DNA from: Hyphomicrobium sp.
GTDB taxonomy: Bacteria > Pseudomonadota > Alphaproteobacteria > Rhizobiales > Hyphomicrobiaceae
Assembly: GCA_022844105.1 (NCBI GenBank)
Contig: JALHMJ010000006.1
Span: 54,110-118,109 of the forward strand
DNA: 64,000 nucleotides
Direction: 5' to 3'
Position 1 is the first letter of the stretch. Each line of letters begins with the position of its first letter. The position numbers were made by a program, and so were the translations under genes. Shown here piece after piece: positions 7,576-17,137 of the stretch. The notes below the pieces were generated by a model. That model saw nothing but the letters and a program-made list of their open reading frames with translations, searched no databases and was not told the DNA's origin.

Positions 7576-10500
7576 TTATTCGCCGGGCTGGGGAACTGCG
7601 CCGCCCGGATCGGAAGCTGGGGCGTCGACACTCTTCATTTCGCGGCGACCCAAATAACTGTAAACGGCCGGTACGACAAACAACGTCAGCAGTGTCCCCG
7701 CCGACATTCCACCGACGATGACCCAGCCGATCTGCTGCCGGTTTTCGGCGCCGGCTCCGTCCGCCATTGCGAGCGGGAGGGCCCCGAGAACCATAGCGCC
7801 GGTCGTCATGAGAATCGGCCGCAGCCGCAGGACCGCGGCCTCGATGACGGCTGCGGTTCGATCATCGCCCTGCACCTGTTTCTGATTGGCGAACTCGACG
7901 ATGAGAATGCCGTGCTTGGTAATGAGGCCGACCAGAGTCACGAGACCGATCTGAGAATAAACATTGAGTGTGCCGCCGGCCATCCAGAGGGCTGCAAGCG
8001 CGCCGGTTATTGATAGTGGGACCGTGATCATGATGATCAACGGGTCGCGAAAGCTCTCAAATTGAGCCGACAAAACCAAATAGATAAAGGCCAGCGCCAG
8101 GATAAAAACCATGAGCAGGCTATTGGCGGATGAGCGAAAATCGCGGCTGGAGCCATCCAGGTCGGTCTGCACCGTAGCCGGCAGGACCTCCTTGGCGGTC
8201 TGGTCGAGAAATGCGAGCGCCTCGCCCACGGTATAGTTCGGCGCCAGTGAGGCTTGAATCGTCACGGAGCGCAGCTGATTGAATCGCTTCAGTTCCTTGG
8301 GCGCGACCGACTCGCTGACTTTTGCGACATTGGACAATTGGATCATCTCGCCGCGCGGGTTGCGCAGGAAAATCGTCGACAAGGCCTGTGGCGTGGCGCG
8401 GTCTTCAGCGGCGAGCTGCACAAAGACGTCGTATTGTTCGCCGTTCTGCTCAAAACGCGTGACCTGACGTCCACCGAGCAGCGTTTCGAGTGTGCGGCCG
8501 ACCACGGTAACCTCAAGACCCAGGTCGGCGACCTTGGCGCGATCAATGTCGATTTTGAATTCGGGCGAATTCAGCTTCAAGTCGGTGTCGAGATTTTCCA
8601 GTCCGGGATTGTCTCGCGCCTTGGCCAAAATTTTGTCCGCATAACCTTGCAGGTCCTCGTAGGTGCCCGAGGACTGGAGCACAAACTCGATCGGACGGCC
8701 CGAGCCGCGTTGGCCAAAGGCGCCGGGAGCTTGCACGACCGCCTGGACACCGGCGATACGGCGAAGCTTGGGGTTGATTTCGGCAGATATCTGCTGTTGC
8801 GACCGGTTCCGCTCGTTCCAGTCCTTGAGGGGCGCGACAACGAGCGAGGCCGAGACATCGGGATTGCCGGCAATGGCGAGGCGACCGCGCACCTCCGGCA
8901 CATCGGTTAGAATATTGTCGATCTCGGCCGCGTAACGCGCGGTGTAGCTAACCGTGGCGCCTTCGGGACCAGTGCCGCGCACGCGAATGACGCCGCGATC
9001 TTCCAGGGGCGCCAATTCGGATTTCAGCGCCGTCAAGAGAACGCCGCTGAGGGCGGCGACCATGACAGCAATGATGACAACGAGGGCACGCACGGCCAAT
9101 GCGCCCTTGAGTGCCGATCGATAGCCGTTTTCGACCGCGACGAAGGTGCGTTCCAGCAAGAGGTAAATACGCCCCGGTTCTGACTGGTGACGCAGGATCT
9201 TGGCGCACATCATCGGCGTCAGCGTCAGGGCGACCCAGCCTGAAACGACCACCGCACCGGCAAGTGTCAGCGCAAATTCCAGGAACAGCTTGCCGGTTTT
9301 ACCCGGAGCGAAGGCGATCGGGGCATAAACGGCAGCGAGGGTCAAAGTCATCGCGATGACGGCGAAGCCGATCTCGCGCACGCCCCTGGTCGCTGCCGCA
9401 ACGGGTTGCATCCCATCTTCGATGTGACGGTAGATGTTTTCCAGAACGACGATGGCATCGTCGACGACCAGGCCGATCGCCAAAACCATCGCAAGGAGGG
9501 TCAGCGTGTTGACGGTAAAACCGAACGCGTACATCAGCGCGAACATTGCGATGAGCGAGATCGGTATGGTCACGATCGGAATGACAGCAGCGCGGAACGA
9601 CCGCAAGAAGAAGAGGATAACAATCACGACGAGGAGGATCGCCTCGACGATTGTCATGAACACGGCCTCAATCGAACGCTCGATGAAGATGCTATCGTCG
9701 TTGCCGATGGCGGCTTGCAGGCCCTGGGGGAGCGATGCATTGATCTCCGGCAGAACGCCGTTGACGGCTTTCGACACATCGAGGGGATTGGCGGTCGATT
9801 GGCGGATGATGCCGACAGCAATGGCCGGAACGCCGTTGTACGTACTGGCGCGCCGCTCATCGACCGCGCCGAGATCGACGCGCGCCACATCTCCGAGTTT
9901 GACCTGATGATTGCCGGCGAGCTTGACGACAATATTGCGAAATTCTTCCGGCGTGGTCAGGCCGGTTTCGGAGAGGACCGAGAATTCCCGGTCCTGACTT
10001 TCGATGCGGCCCGACGGGATCTCCGCGTTCTGGGCGCGCAAGGCCGCTTCAACGTCTTGAACGGTCAAATTAAAGGCGGCCAGTCGTTCGCGGTCGATCC
10101 ATATGCGCATCGCATAGCGCCGCTCGCCGAAGATTTGCACATCGGCGACGCCGGTCAGGTTCTTCAGGCGATTGACAATGAAGCGGTCGATGTAATCGCT
10201 GATCTGGAGCGCGCTCAATTGCGGGCTCGTAAAGACGAGAAACATGATGGCCTGCGCGTCCGCTTCGACCTTAGCAATCACGGGCTCGTCGATCTCGTCG
10301 GGCAAGCGTCCACGGACGCGGCTGACCCGGTCGCGGACATCGCTGGCGGCGACGTCCGGACTTATTTCTGGCCGAAAGCGGATCGTGATGCGGCTGGTCT
10401 CCGAGCGGCTTGAGGACGACAGCACGTCGATGCCCTCGATGCCAGCGATGCTGTCCTCGAGTATCTGCGTGACCTGGCTCTCCATGATGGCGGCGGAAGC

Positions 10501-10659
10501 GCCGGGGTAGTTGGTCGTGACAGAGACGATTGGTTCATCGATGTTGGGGAATTCGCGAACGGTCAGACGCTGGAAGGCGACAACGCCCACCAGCACAAGT
10601 ACCAGCGACATCACCGTCGCCAGAACCGGACGGCGAATGCACAGCTCAAAAAAACTCAT
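7576..10659 (-). CDS. RND efflux pump, inner-membrane permease
   Basis: This 1027-residue protein belongs to the HAE1 (AcrB/MexB-like) proton-driven efflux family. It opens with the typical MSFFELCIRRPVLATVM and has two large periplasmic regions, about twelve membrane helices, and the proton-relay pair in GLVVDDAIVVLENIYRH. The length is normal. The start overlaps the stop of the upstream adaptor gene by four bases, so they form an operon. No TolC-like outer-membrane gene is adjacent, so an unlinked one is presumably used. The substrate cannot be told from sequence. Confidence 0.93.
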   Translation of the reverse strand: MSFFELCIRRPVLATVMSLVLVLVGVVAFQRLTVREFPNIDEPIVSVTTNYPGASAAIMESQVTQILEDSIAGIEGIDVLSSSSRSETSRITIRFRPEISPDVAASDVRDRVSRVRGRLPDEIDEPVIAKVEADAQAIMFLVFTSPQLSALQISDYIDRFIVNRLKNLTGVADVQIFGERRYAMRIWIDRERLAAFNLTVQDVEAALRAQNAEIPSGRIESQDREFSVLSETGLTTPEEFRNIVVKLAGNHQVKLGDVARVDLGAVDERRASTYNGVPAIAVGIIRQSTANPLDVSKAVNGVLPEINASLPQGLQAAIGNDDSIFIERSIEAVFMTIVEAILLVVIVILFFLRSFRAAVIPIVTIPISLIAMFALMYAFGFTVNTLTLLAMVLAIGLVVDDAIVVLENIYRHIEDGMQPVAAATRGVREIGFAVIAMTLTLAAVYAPIAFAPGKTGKLFLEFALTLAGAVVVSGWVALTLTPMMCAKILRHQSEPGRIYLLLERTFVAVENGYRSALKGALAVRALVVIIAVMVAALSGVLLTALKSELAPLEDRGVIRVRGTGPEGATVSYTARYAAEIDNILTDVPEVRGRLAIAGNPDVSASLVVAPLKDWNERNRSQQQISAEINPKLRRIAGVQAVVQAPGAFGQRGSGRPIEFVLQSSGTYEDLQGYADKILAKARDNPGLENLDTDLKLNSPEFKIDIDRAKVADLGLEVTVVGRTLETLLGGRQVTRFEQNGEQYDVFVQLAAEDRATPQALSTIFLRNPRGEMIQLSNVAKVSESVAPKELKRFNQLRSVTIQASLAPNYTVGEALAFLDQTAKEVLPATVQTDLDGSSRDFRSSANSLLMVFILALAFIYLVLSAQFESFRDPLIIMITVPLSITGALAALWMAGGTLNVYSQIGLVTLVGLITKHGILIVEFANQKQVQGDDRTAAVIEAAVLRLRPILMTTGAMVLGALPLAMADGAGAENRQQIGWVIVGGMSAGTLLTLFVVPAVYSYLGRREMKSVDAPASDPGGAVPQPGE

Positions 10660-11825
10660 CCGCCGCTCCTCAGCGTTTCACCGACCGCTGATTTTTCGGC
10701 TCCGGACTTATCGTTTAGCGGATGGCTGGCGACGACTTCGACCGTCGCGCCGTTGCGCAGCTTGTGCTGGCCGGCGGTGACGACAATGTCCCCGGCCTTG
10801 ACACCATCGGTGATTGCGACTGAGCCGTCCGAGCGCTCGCCGAGCTTAACGCGCGTCTCTTCGGCCTTTGTTGCCTCAACGCGGAAAACGAAGTTATCGC
10901 CGGAGCGCGGGATGATGGCACTTTCGGGAACGAGAACGACATCACGCTGGACGGCGCCCTTGATCAGGATGCGCGCAAAAAGACCTGGGCGGAGGACAAT
11001 ATCCTTGTTGTCGAGGCTGGCACGAACCTGCACGGCGCGCCCATTGACGTCGAGCAAAGGATTGATCGCATAGATCATGCCTTTGAAGGTCTGGCCTGGA
11101 ATGGCGTCGACGGTCACGTCAATCACTTGGCCGACCGCGATCGCCGTCAAATACAGTTCGGGCACTTTGAAATCGACTTTCAACTTGTCGATTTTTTCAA
11201 TGTTGACGATGGGCGTGCCGACCGCGACGAACGCGCCAACCGAGACATTGCGGACACCTGCGATGCCGTCGAAGGGCGCGCGGAGCAAATGCTTGGCGAG
11301 TTTCGTTTTGGCGAGTTCCAGCGCGGCGTTGGCGGTCTCAAAGTTCGCGACCGCTTCATCGCGGCTGCGTTCCGTGACATTGCCGGTCCGCGACAATTGG
11401 CGGGCGCGTTCGTTGTTGGCTTCAGCGAAGCTTAACCGGGCTTCGGCATCCGCGACCTCGGCCCGCAACAGCGCATCATCCAGGCGCACGAGGATCGCGC
11501 CGGCCTTGACGGGCGACCCTTCCACAAAATCAATTTCGGAAATGCGCCCGGCGATTTCGGGAGCAAGTTGCACCGTTTCGTCGGATTGCAACGAGCCGAT
11601 CGCGCGGATGTCGGCAGAGGTTCGCGCGGCGCGCGCTTCGGCGACCTCAACAGCGATTGCGCGGGCCGGCGGCGCGGGCGTGAACCTGATCTTTGCGGGA
11701 TCAACCGTTGCTGGAGACCGGTCGAGCGCGCCGTTCACGAATTCACGCCCCGGCATCCCCCCCACCCACCACGCGGCGGCCACCGCACAGATCAAAGCGA
11801 ACACGAAGGCGCGCGACATCGTCAT
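10656..11825 (-). CDS. RND efflux periplasmic adaptor subunit
   Basis: This 389-residue membrane fusion protein links the permease at 7576-10659 to an outer-membrane channel. An N-terminal membrane anchor or signal (about residues 5-22) is followed by a lipoyl half-motif (EIAGRISEIDFVEGSPVKAG), an alpha hairpin, the second lipoyl half (LLRAPFDGIAGVRNVSVGAFV) and beta-barrel and proximal domains. The gene is first in a two-gene operon. No local regulator gene adjoins it. Confidence 0.92.
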   Translation of the reverse strand: MTMSRAFVFALICAVAAAWWVGGMPGREFVNGALDRSPATVDPAKIRFTPAPPARAIAVEVAEARAARTSADIRAIGSLQSDETVQLAPEIAGRISEIDFVEGSPVKAGAILVRLDDALLRAEVADAEARLSFAEANNERARQLSRTGNVTERSRDEAVANFETANAALELAKTKLAKHLLRAPFDGIAGVRNVSVGAFVAVGTPIVNIEKIDKLKVDFKVPELYLTAIAVGQVIDVTVDAIPGQTFKGMIYAINPLLDVNGRAVQVRASLDNKDIVLRPGLFARILIKGAVQRDVVLVPESAIIPRSGDNFVFRVEATKAEETRVKLGERSDGSVAITDGVKAGDIVVTAGQHKLRNGATVEVVASHPLNDKSGAEKSAVGETLRSGG

Positions 11826-12057
11826 CCAAAAGGCCTCATTTCCCGCAGGGCAGTCTAATACGGCTCGGTGACGGTGTCGTCCTGGCCGTACCGCTGCCGC
11901 ATCCTCAACGTTCGAACGGGCTGCTTCCGTCGGGTGACGCGATTGGCCGCCCGTATCGTCCGGAGCGGACTTTTATCACAAAACCGAGAAAAACCCCGCG
12001 AGATGAACGCGGTAAGTGAACACCCGTTCCTGCCGCGCGGCGGCCTTGGCTGTTCTT

Positions 12058-12609
12058 TTACTTACGGATACGGGTGATTTTGGTGCCCTCAAGGGTCAAA
12101 TTGTACATCAGGCCTTTCGGGTCGAGGATGAACCCGATCACTGGGCTCGTGATCTTGTTGGTGTCGATCGATCCGCCGACACCAACTGTGATGATCGCGA
12201 CCGAGCCATCGACGCCGACTTTCCACCCTTGCGAGCGGCGGAACTGGCCGAGTGCTTCAGGCGTCATAAACATGATGATGACTGAGCGAGATTGTACGCC
12301 CAGCTGGAAGCCGAACGAGGCGCCGACCGTGTTGTAATAGGTGGTGGGCTGGCCGCGAACCGACAGGGCGCCTTCACCATATTCCCCGCCGATGCCGAAA
12401 CCGGCCTTCACTACCGACGGAAATATCAGGATGCCGTATGATTTCTCGGCGAGTTCGCGAGCGCCGCCGATTTGAGAATAGAACCGGTCGATGGTCGCGC
12501 GGACATCCGCATCAATCGCGGCGGCTGAAGCCGCTTGGGCGCGAGGCGCGGGTGCCATGGCCACGCCGATAACCGTGAGCAGCGCAACGACCAAGGTTTT
12601 CAGCGACAT
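12058..12609 (-). CDS. SYLF/YSC84-domain secreted protein
   Basis: The 183-residue protein has a cleavable-looking signal peptide (MSLKTLVVALLTVIGVA then APRAQA) and a single SYLF domain, with YGILIFPSVVKAGFGIGGEYG and the late GLMYNLTLEGTKI. SYLF proteins bind phosphoinositides in eukaryotes; the bacterial role is poorly known. I chose the start at 12609 because AGGAAGG lies eight bases upstream. The upstream frame extension overlaps the next gene and lacks family similarity. It is the last gene of a same-strand run with copper-related genes, but co-function is only inferred. Confidence 0.85.
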   Translation of the reverse strand: MSLKTLVVALLTVIGVAMAPAPRAQAASAAAIDADVRATIDRFYSQIGGARELAEKSYGILIFPSVVKAGFGIGGEYGEGALSVRGQPTTYYNTVGASFGFQLGVQSRSVIIMFMTPEALGQFRRSQGWKVGVDGSVAIITVGVGGSIDTNKITSPVIGFILDPKGLMYNLTLEGTKITRIRK

Positions 12610-12706
12610 CGCGGGCCTTCCTGATTGACGATCGAACAACGCCGACCGTCCGCACCAAGTGCGGCGGGAGGAAGGCCGGACGCAGCCTAGACTGTCACTC
12701 AGGACG

Positions 12707-13663
12707 TTAATGCTGGTGTTCGTGGCCCGGAGTTGCCGGCCCGGCTGCACCGATGGCGGCGATTGTCACCGGCACGCTAATCTTGCCGGCGGTCTTGAAG
12801 GTCAGTTCCACGTCGAATGATTGTCCTGCCGTCAGCGGTTGCTTCAGATCGAGAAACATGATGTGCAGGCCGCCCGGCGACAGCGATACCGTGGCTCCAG
12901 CCGGAACATCCAAACCATTCGCGAGCGAGCGCATCTTCATCACGCCGCCGTCGTGCGTCATTTCGTGAATTTCTGTGCGGCCCGCGACCGGTGCGACAAC
13001 AGAAAGCAACGTGTCGGCGGACGCGGTGGCGTTGACTATTTCGAGATAACCGGCACCGACTTTGGCCCCTCCCGGCGTGGCGCGAGCCCAAGCCTTGGCA
13101 ACGGACAGCGCTGATGCTGCGGGCTTTTCCGCTCCTGGCGTGGCCGTGATCTTCAAAAGCGGCGCGGGATGTTTGAGATCATGCGGATTGGCGCCAGGGG
13201 CGGCCAGTTCGGTCCAGGATACCTGACCTTGCTCACATTCCTGCACGATTGGGATGGCCACCGTATCACCGCCGGCAAAGGCGCTGGTGATGAAACCGGT
13301 GAAGATGAATTCGTCGAAATGCTCATCGAGCAATGGCCCGCCGCGCCAAACGATTTCCTTGACGCCGTCCGAGACTTTCTTGCCATGGAAATGGTCATAG
13401 GTCTTGGCGTAGGCGCCTTTGGTCGTCGCGACTGTCCAACCTGGTTTGGGCGCTGGCTTCACGCCGATGATCCCTTCTGGAACCATCAGTTTTATCGCCA
13501 CCGTGGACGAGCCTTTGCAGCCGTGGGGGACGCGCACCGCCGCGCGGAAAGATCCCGGCGAGGCGGACTTCAAATCCAGTGTCGGGTGCGCGAAAGCTGC
13601 CTCGCCCGGAATTGCTACGGCACATGCGAGAACGGCGATCATCGGGCGAAACGGTCCATACAT
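12707..13663 (-). CDS. YcnI (DUF1775) - PCuAC fusion, periplasmic copper protein
   Basis: Two copper-binding modules are joined in one 318-residue protein. After a signal peptide the mature chain should begin with a His (about residue 26, AFA before HPTL). That N-terminal His is the copper ligand in YcnI proteins, and VPHGC, KPGW and VWRGG follow. From about residue 188 comes a PCuAC chaperone domain with the ligand pattern HEM, then M, then HIM. The tail ends GHEHQH. PCuAC proteins deliver Cu(I) to cytochrome oxidase. I chose the start at 13663 because AAGGA lies seven bases upstream. Confidence 0.92.
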   Translation of the reverse strand: MYGPFRPMIAVLACAVAIPGEAAFAHPTLDLKSASPGSFRAAVRVPHGCKGSSTVAIKLMVPEGIIGVKPAPKPGWTVATTKGAYAKTYDHFHGKKVSDGVKEIVWRGGPLLDEHFDEFIFTGFITSAFAGGDTVAIPIVQECEQGQVSWTELAAPGANPHDLKHPAPLLKITATPGAEKPAASALSVAKAWARATPGGAKVGAGYLEIVNATASADTLLSVVAPVAGRTEIHEMTHDGGVMKMRSLANGLDVPAGATVSLSPGGLHIMFLDLKQPLTAGQSFDVELTFKTAGKISVPVTIAAIGAAGPATPGHEHQH

Positions 13664-13748
13664 TGTACTGTCCTTCATTGAATGTCAGAGATGATGCAAT
13701 TTGGAAGCGCGGTCTTCTCGACCGTCGCCTCAACACTCAAGACCGTTG

Positions 13749-16022
13749 TCACCAGCGGAACTGAACGCCGCCGTAAACGGCGCGGCCCGTTCCTGGTTCG
13801 AACAATGCGCTGGTCGCTTCATTTGCCAACGTCGCGATGCTGGCGCTCGCGATGTACGTCTCGTCCGTCAGGTTGCGGCCTTCAACGTAAGCCGTCCAAG
13901 CGCCGCCGTTGTCAAAGCCGAGCTTCGCGCCGAGCAAGGCGTAAGACGTCGTCTTCACGACGTTTGCGCTGTCGACAAAGAATGCCTCAGGCGACCATTC
14001 GACATTTGGTCCGGCATAGACGCCGCTCGGATGCTTGTAGAGCAGTTCCGCCCGCAGGTAGTGGCGCGGCGCACCAGGCAAGTCATTGTCGCCCCAGCGC
14101 GGGTCATTGTCGAAGCGGAAGTCGTTGAATGTGTACGCGCCATGCAACCAGATTTCGTCCGCTTTGGGACCCGGTTCGAAGACAGCCGAGAACAGGCGCG
14201 CGGCGCCGCCCACTTCAACGCCCTGATGGATCGTCTTGTCGAGGTTGATCTGCGTGCAGGTTCCGTCAGCAACCACAACGCCGCCCGGGCCCAGATTGGT
14301 CCGGCATTGAAACTCGTTGTCGATGTTTGAACGGTACAGAGCGAGATCCCAGCGGAAGTCGGGATAGTTGCCGCGCGTGCCGATTTCGTAGGTCGTCGCG
14401 CGCTGGACTTCGAGTGATGTCGTTGTCGCGCCCGCAAGCGTAATTTCGCTGAAGGTTGGCGCTTCACCACTGCGCGAGATATTGCCGAAGACCTGCCATT
14501 GCTTGGCCGGTTCCCAGATGAAGCCCCCCTTCGGACTCCAAAATTCGTAATCCGCTTGACCGGATTGGGCGGCCCCTGAAATGCGCTGCTGGCTGCGTTC
14601 CACGTTGTTGTACTGGACGCCGCCGATGATGGCGAACGGCGGCGCGATGAAGAAAGAGTTTTCGGCATAGAACGTCGTATTGTCGGACGTCTGCTCCGCA
14701 TCCGAGAACAATGCGCCTCTCTCGCCGGCGACGCTGATGAACTGCCTTGCGCGCGTTTCGCCATTGTGGACTGCAACACCGGCGATGAGCCTGTTGCGGT
14801 AGCCGTCGTAAATGTTGTCATCGACCAACCGGCCAAAACCGCCATACTCGTCATGCCTGTTGTCGATCACGCGGAAGATCGGGTGGTCCAGATGACGGTC
14901 CATATAGAAGCCGCCGAATTCGACCGTTGTTCCGGGCTGGATACGATAGGTTGTCGTGTTCGCCAACCGGAGGGTTTCAAGGTTGCGTTCGTAATCGAGT
15001 GCAACGTTTATCGGGTTGGGTGTGGTTGGCGACGTCAGCGCTACGCTGCGCCTCACGGCGCCCGGAATCTTCTGTTCTATGTCGTTGGCATTCACATAGA
15101 ACCGAGTTTCGAGATCCTCCGTCAGCTTGAAGCCGACGTTGGCACTGCCGCGGACGCTCTCGCCGTCGCTGTGATCGCGAAACCCATCGGCCTCCTGCCA
15201 AGTGCCGGTGATGAAGTAGTCGGTGTTTCCAGAGACGGCGCCGGATGACACAGAGGTCTTGATTAGCCCAAAGCTGCCAATGTCGACACGTGCGCCGAAG
15301 AGATCGCTGTCGTACCCGGTGGGCGTGACGAAATTGATCGCTCCGCCGAGTGAATTGGCGCCGAATTGGAGTGCGTTCGCGCCCTTGTAGACCTCGATGT
15401 AGCTGTAGGCCGTCGGATTGATTTCTTGAAAGTCGCTTGAGCCGTCGGCCGTGGTGATTGGGATTACGCCGTCCATCAGGAGGGTTACGCCGCGTCCGTG
15501 GAAATTGCGCGACAAACCCGAACCACGGATCGACAGGCGGCTGTCCTCGCCCCACTTCGGCTGAATGAAGACGCCCGGCACATAATCGAGCGCATCCTTC
15601 AGTGTGATGGCTGGTGTGGTGTCCTTATATTCTTCGGCCGGGACGACTTCGACCGCGCCGGGCGTACGCTGTATGTCAGCACGCGCTTCTGCGGCCGTTG
15701 GCACGCCAAGGCTGCCGGAACGGGTTCCCGGAGGGACGATGGCATATGGGTTTTTAGGATCAGCCGCACTCTCATCAGCTGGCGGCGTCGCGTCCACGGC
15801 CGCCACCGCCTGGGGCTCAGCTTGTGAAGGCGCTGACTTTGCTTGCGGCTTTGACGGCGTGGCCTTCGTCGCGGTGTCGGGCTGAGAAACTTCAACCGGC
15901 GGCAAGTTGTTTTCTTTGGCTGATTGGGCCAGTGCGTCGGTGCCGACGACCGACAGTAACGGAGCGGATAGGGCCGCAGTTAGCGCGGCAGCGCCGGGAC
16001 GGCGCATAGGCCAGAACGACAT
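13749..16022 (-). CDS. TonB-dependent outer-membrane receptor, probable copper uptake
   Basis: This 757-residue receptor has a signal peptide, a Pro/Ala/Gln-rich segment, a plug domain (about 120-240, with DALDYVPGVFIQPKWGEDS, LSIRGSGLSR and EVYKGANALQFGANSLGGAINF) and a beta-barrel ending in the aromatic VQFRW. The substrate is inferred as copper from its place between a DUF2946 gene and a YcnI-PCuAC gene, as in copper receptor loci. Plug features alone would also fit a siderophore receptor. I chose the start at 16022 (MSFWPMRRPG), which begins directly at the basic, hydrophobic signal. Confidence 0.88.
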   Translation of the reverse strand: MSFWPMRRPGAAALTAALSAPLLSVVGTDALAQSAKENNLPPVEVSQPDTATKATPSKPQAKSAPSQAEPQAVAAVDATPPADESAADPKNPYAIVPPGTRSGSLGVPTAAEARADIQRTPGAVEVVPAEEYKDTTPAITLKDALDYVPGVFIQPKWGEDSRLSIRGSGLSRNFHGRGVTLLMDGVIPITTADGSSDFQEINPTAYSYIEVYKGANALQFGANSLGGAINFVTPTGYDSDLFGARVDIGSFGLIKTSVSSGAVSGNTDYFITGTWQEADGFRDHSDGESVRGSANVGFKLTEDLETRFYVNANDIEQKIPGAVRRSVALTSPTTPNPINVALDYERNLETLRLANTTTYRIQPGTTVEFGGFYMDRHLDHPIFRVIDNRHDEYGGFGRLVDDNIYDGYRNRLIAGVAVHNGETRARQFISVAGERGALFSDAEQTSDNTTFYAENSFFIAPPFAIIGGVQYNNVERSQQRISGAAQSGQADYEFWSPKGGFIWEPAKQWQVFGNISRSGEAPTFSEITLAGATTTSLEVQRATTYEIGTRGNYPDFRWDLALYRSNIDNEFQCRTNLGPGGVVVADGTCTQINLDKTIHQGVEVGGAARLFSAVFEPGPKADEIWLHGAYTFNDFRFDNDPRWGDNDLPGAPRHYLRAELLYKHPSGVYAGPNVEWSPEAFFVDSANVVKTTSYALLGAKLGFDNGGAWTAYVEGRNLTDETYIASASIATLANEATSALFEPGTGRAVYGGVQFRW

Positions 16023-16088
16023 GACAGAATAATCCCCGGATTCGAACACATTTACGAGGCCGCAGATTGCGACCGAGCTTGGTGACGA

Positions 16089-16496
16089 TCAGGAGAAGAC
16101 GGGGGGCGCGCGTGGATTGTGTGCGGGCCCGGCGCGCGCAGGGGGCAGCATTGCTGCACGGGACTGCGCGAACCGCATTAAGTTATGGTCTTGGCCCCAT
16201 ATGACCGACGCGACGGCGTTGGGAAGTACGAGTGCTGGGAGGCCGCCAAGATGGCACGGCTCGCCTAAATGCTTAGCGACTGTGCCGGGCGACCGGTTGG
16301 GGTCGCCCGCCGCTTCGATGATTTTAGAACCACTTGCCGTACAGATGACGAGTTTGAAACTTCCATCGGTACTGGCCGAAAAGTTCGGCATGAAGCCGGC
16401 AGGGATCAGTGCCTTCATCACGAACGCAACAAGCACGGCGTGGCCAAGCCACGCGCGCACCCGGCGCAACGCAATGATGATGCCCTTCGAACCCAT
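16089..16496 (-). CDS. DUF2946-type small membrane protein
   Basis: This 135-residue protein has an N-terminal membrane segment with the DUF2946-like VMKALIPAGFMPNFS, a VICTASG strand, and a C-terminal region with cysteine/histidine-bearing CHLGG. The family has no assigned biochemical role but is often encoded next to TonB receptors and PCuAC proteins, as here. It lies 66 bases upstream of the receptor on the same strand and is probably the first gene of the operon. Confidence 0.7.
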   Translation of the reverse strand: MGSKGIIIALRRVRAWLGHAVLVAFVMKALIPAGFMPNFSASTDGSFKLVICTASGSKIIEAAGDPNRSPGTVAKHLGEPCHLGGLPALVLPNAVASVIWGQDHNLMRFAQSRAAMLPPARAGPAHNPRAPPVFS

Positions 16497-16714
16497 GGCG
16501 GAAACCTAGGCGCAAAATACTCAGACGCGCAAGATCTACTGGGATGCCATGGCATGACTGATGCCGCACAGCCACGCCGATTGGCTTGGTTCGTCGGTGC
16601 CTCGATGAGATGCAAAGAAGCGATAGGTTCTGGCAGCCTTCGGGCGGGGCACGTGGGGGTTCGGCTGCCTCAAAGGCAACGGGACGTATGTCGCGCAAGG
16701 GCTGGGCTGATTAG

Positions 16715-16763
16715 AAAAAAGCCGGCGAAGGCGTGGGACCAAGGTCCCGCGTACGCGCCGGCT
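16715..16763 (-). terminator. Intrinsic terminator of the candidate small RNA
   Basis: On the minus strand a long hairpin, with outer stem AGCCGGCG/CGCCGGCT (16756-16763 and 16720-16727) and inner stem GGGACC/GGTCCC (16735-16740 and 16743-16748), runs directly into six T residues (16720-16715). Shape and T-run fit a Rho-independent terminator reading leftwards. No protein gene on that strand ends just before it. Confidence 0.88.
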
Positions 16764-16936
16764 GAGGTGAGGAGCAGGTTTAGGCGAGGAGGCGCGGAGG
16801 CGTAGGGAGGATGCGTAACGGAAAGAGGTCTGCATCGGCTTAAGTTGCAGGGTGCTCCTGTCTGGCCAGGCCAAACTGGCCTGCGGCTGCCGCAACCGGC
16901 CGCCGATGAGTATGAACCTACCCACTCCGGGCCCAA
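16715..16936 (-). ncRNA. Candidate regulatory small RNA, about 222 nt
   Basis: A strong minus-strand promoter (16971-16943) and a strong intrinsic terminator (16763-16715) bracket about 222 nt with no convincing ORF: open frames run through the terminator or begin inside the promoter. Between them the RNA carries three CCTCC motifs (complements of 16806-16810, 16796-16800 and 16788-16792), complementary to Shine-Dalgarno cores. It also has a GGCCAGTTTGGCC-type hairpin near the 5' part. Known alphaproteobacterial small RNAs use such anti-SD loops to block translation. I do not match it to 6S, SRP, tmRNA or RNase P RNA. Confidence 0.6.
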
Positions 16937-16942
16937 AATTCA

Positions 16943-16971
16943 ATTATAAAACGATACGTTTCGTATCACAA
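16943..16971 (-). promoter_or_regulatory. Sigma-70-type promoter with palindromic operator in the spacer
   Basis: Reading the minus strand, TTGTGA (16971-16966), a 17-base spacer and a perfect TATAAT (16948-16943) form a near-consensus promoter. The spacer and the end of the -35 contain the palindrome GATACG-AAA-CGTATC (16953-16967), of the size bound by TetR- or MarR-type repressors. Occupancy would directly block the promoter. The expected start is near 16936. Confidence 0.75.
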
Positions 16972-17137
16972 AAATGTGTTCGCGTTGGCACACTTCACGC
17001 AAGTTATTGTAGTCGTGTTCAATTATGGCCCCGGCAGGTATCCATCCGTGCCGAGCCTGAAACCTGCTCCGGTCACACCTCGTTTCTTATTGTAACGTGA
17101 GCAATTCAGCTCATGGATCGACGAACTGGAGACGACC

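Noticed and set aside
9406-10413. Plus-strand frame (335 codons) opposite the RND permease
   Set aside because: It mirrors conserved RND coding on the other strand and lacks a ribosome-binding site or recognisable domain.
16711-16936. 6S, SRP, tmRNA or RNase P RNA at the candidate small RNA
   Set aside because: None of the conserved cores that I know for these RNAs was recognised, and the length does not fit RNase P.
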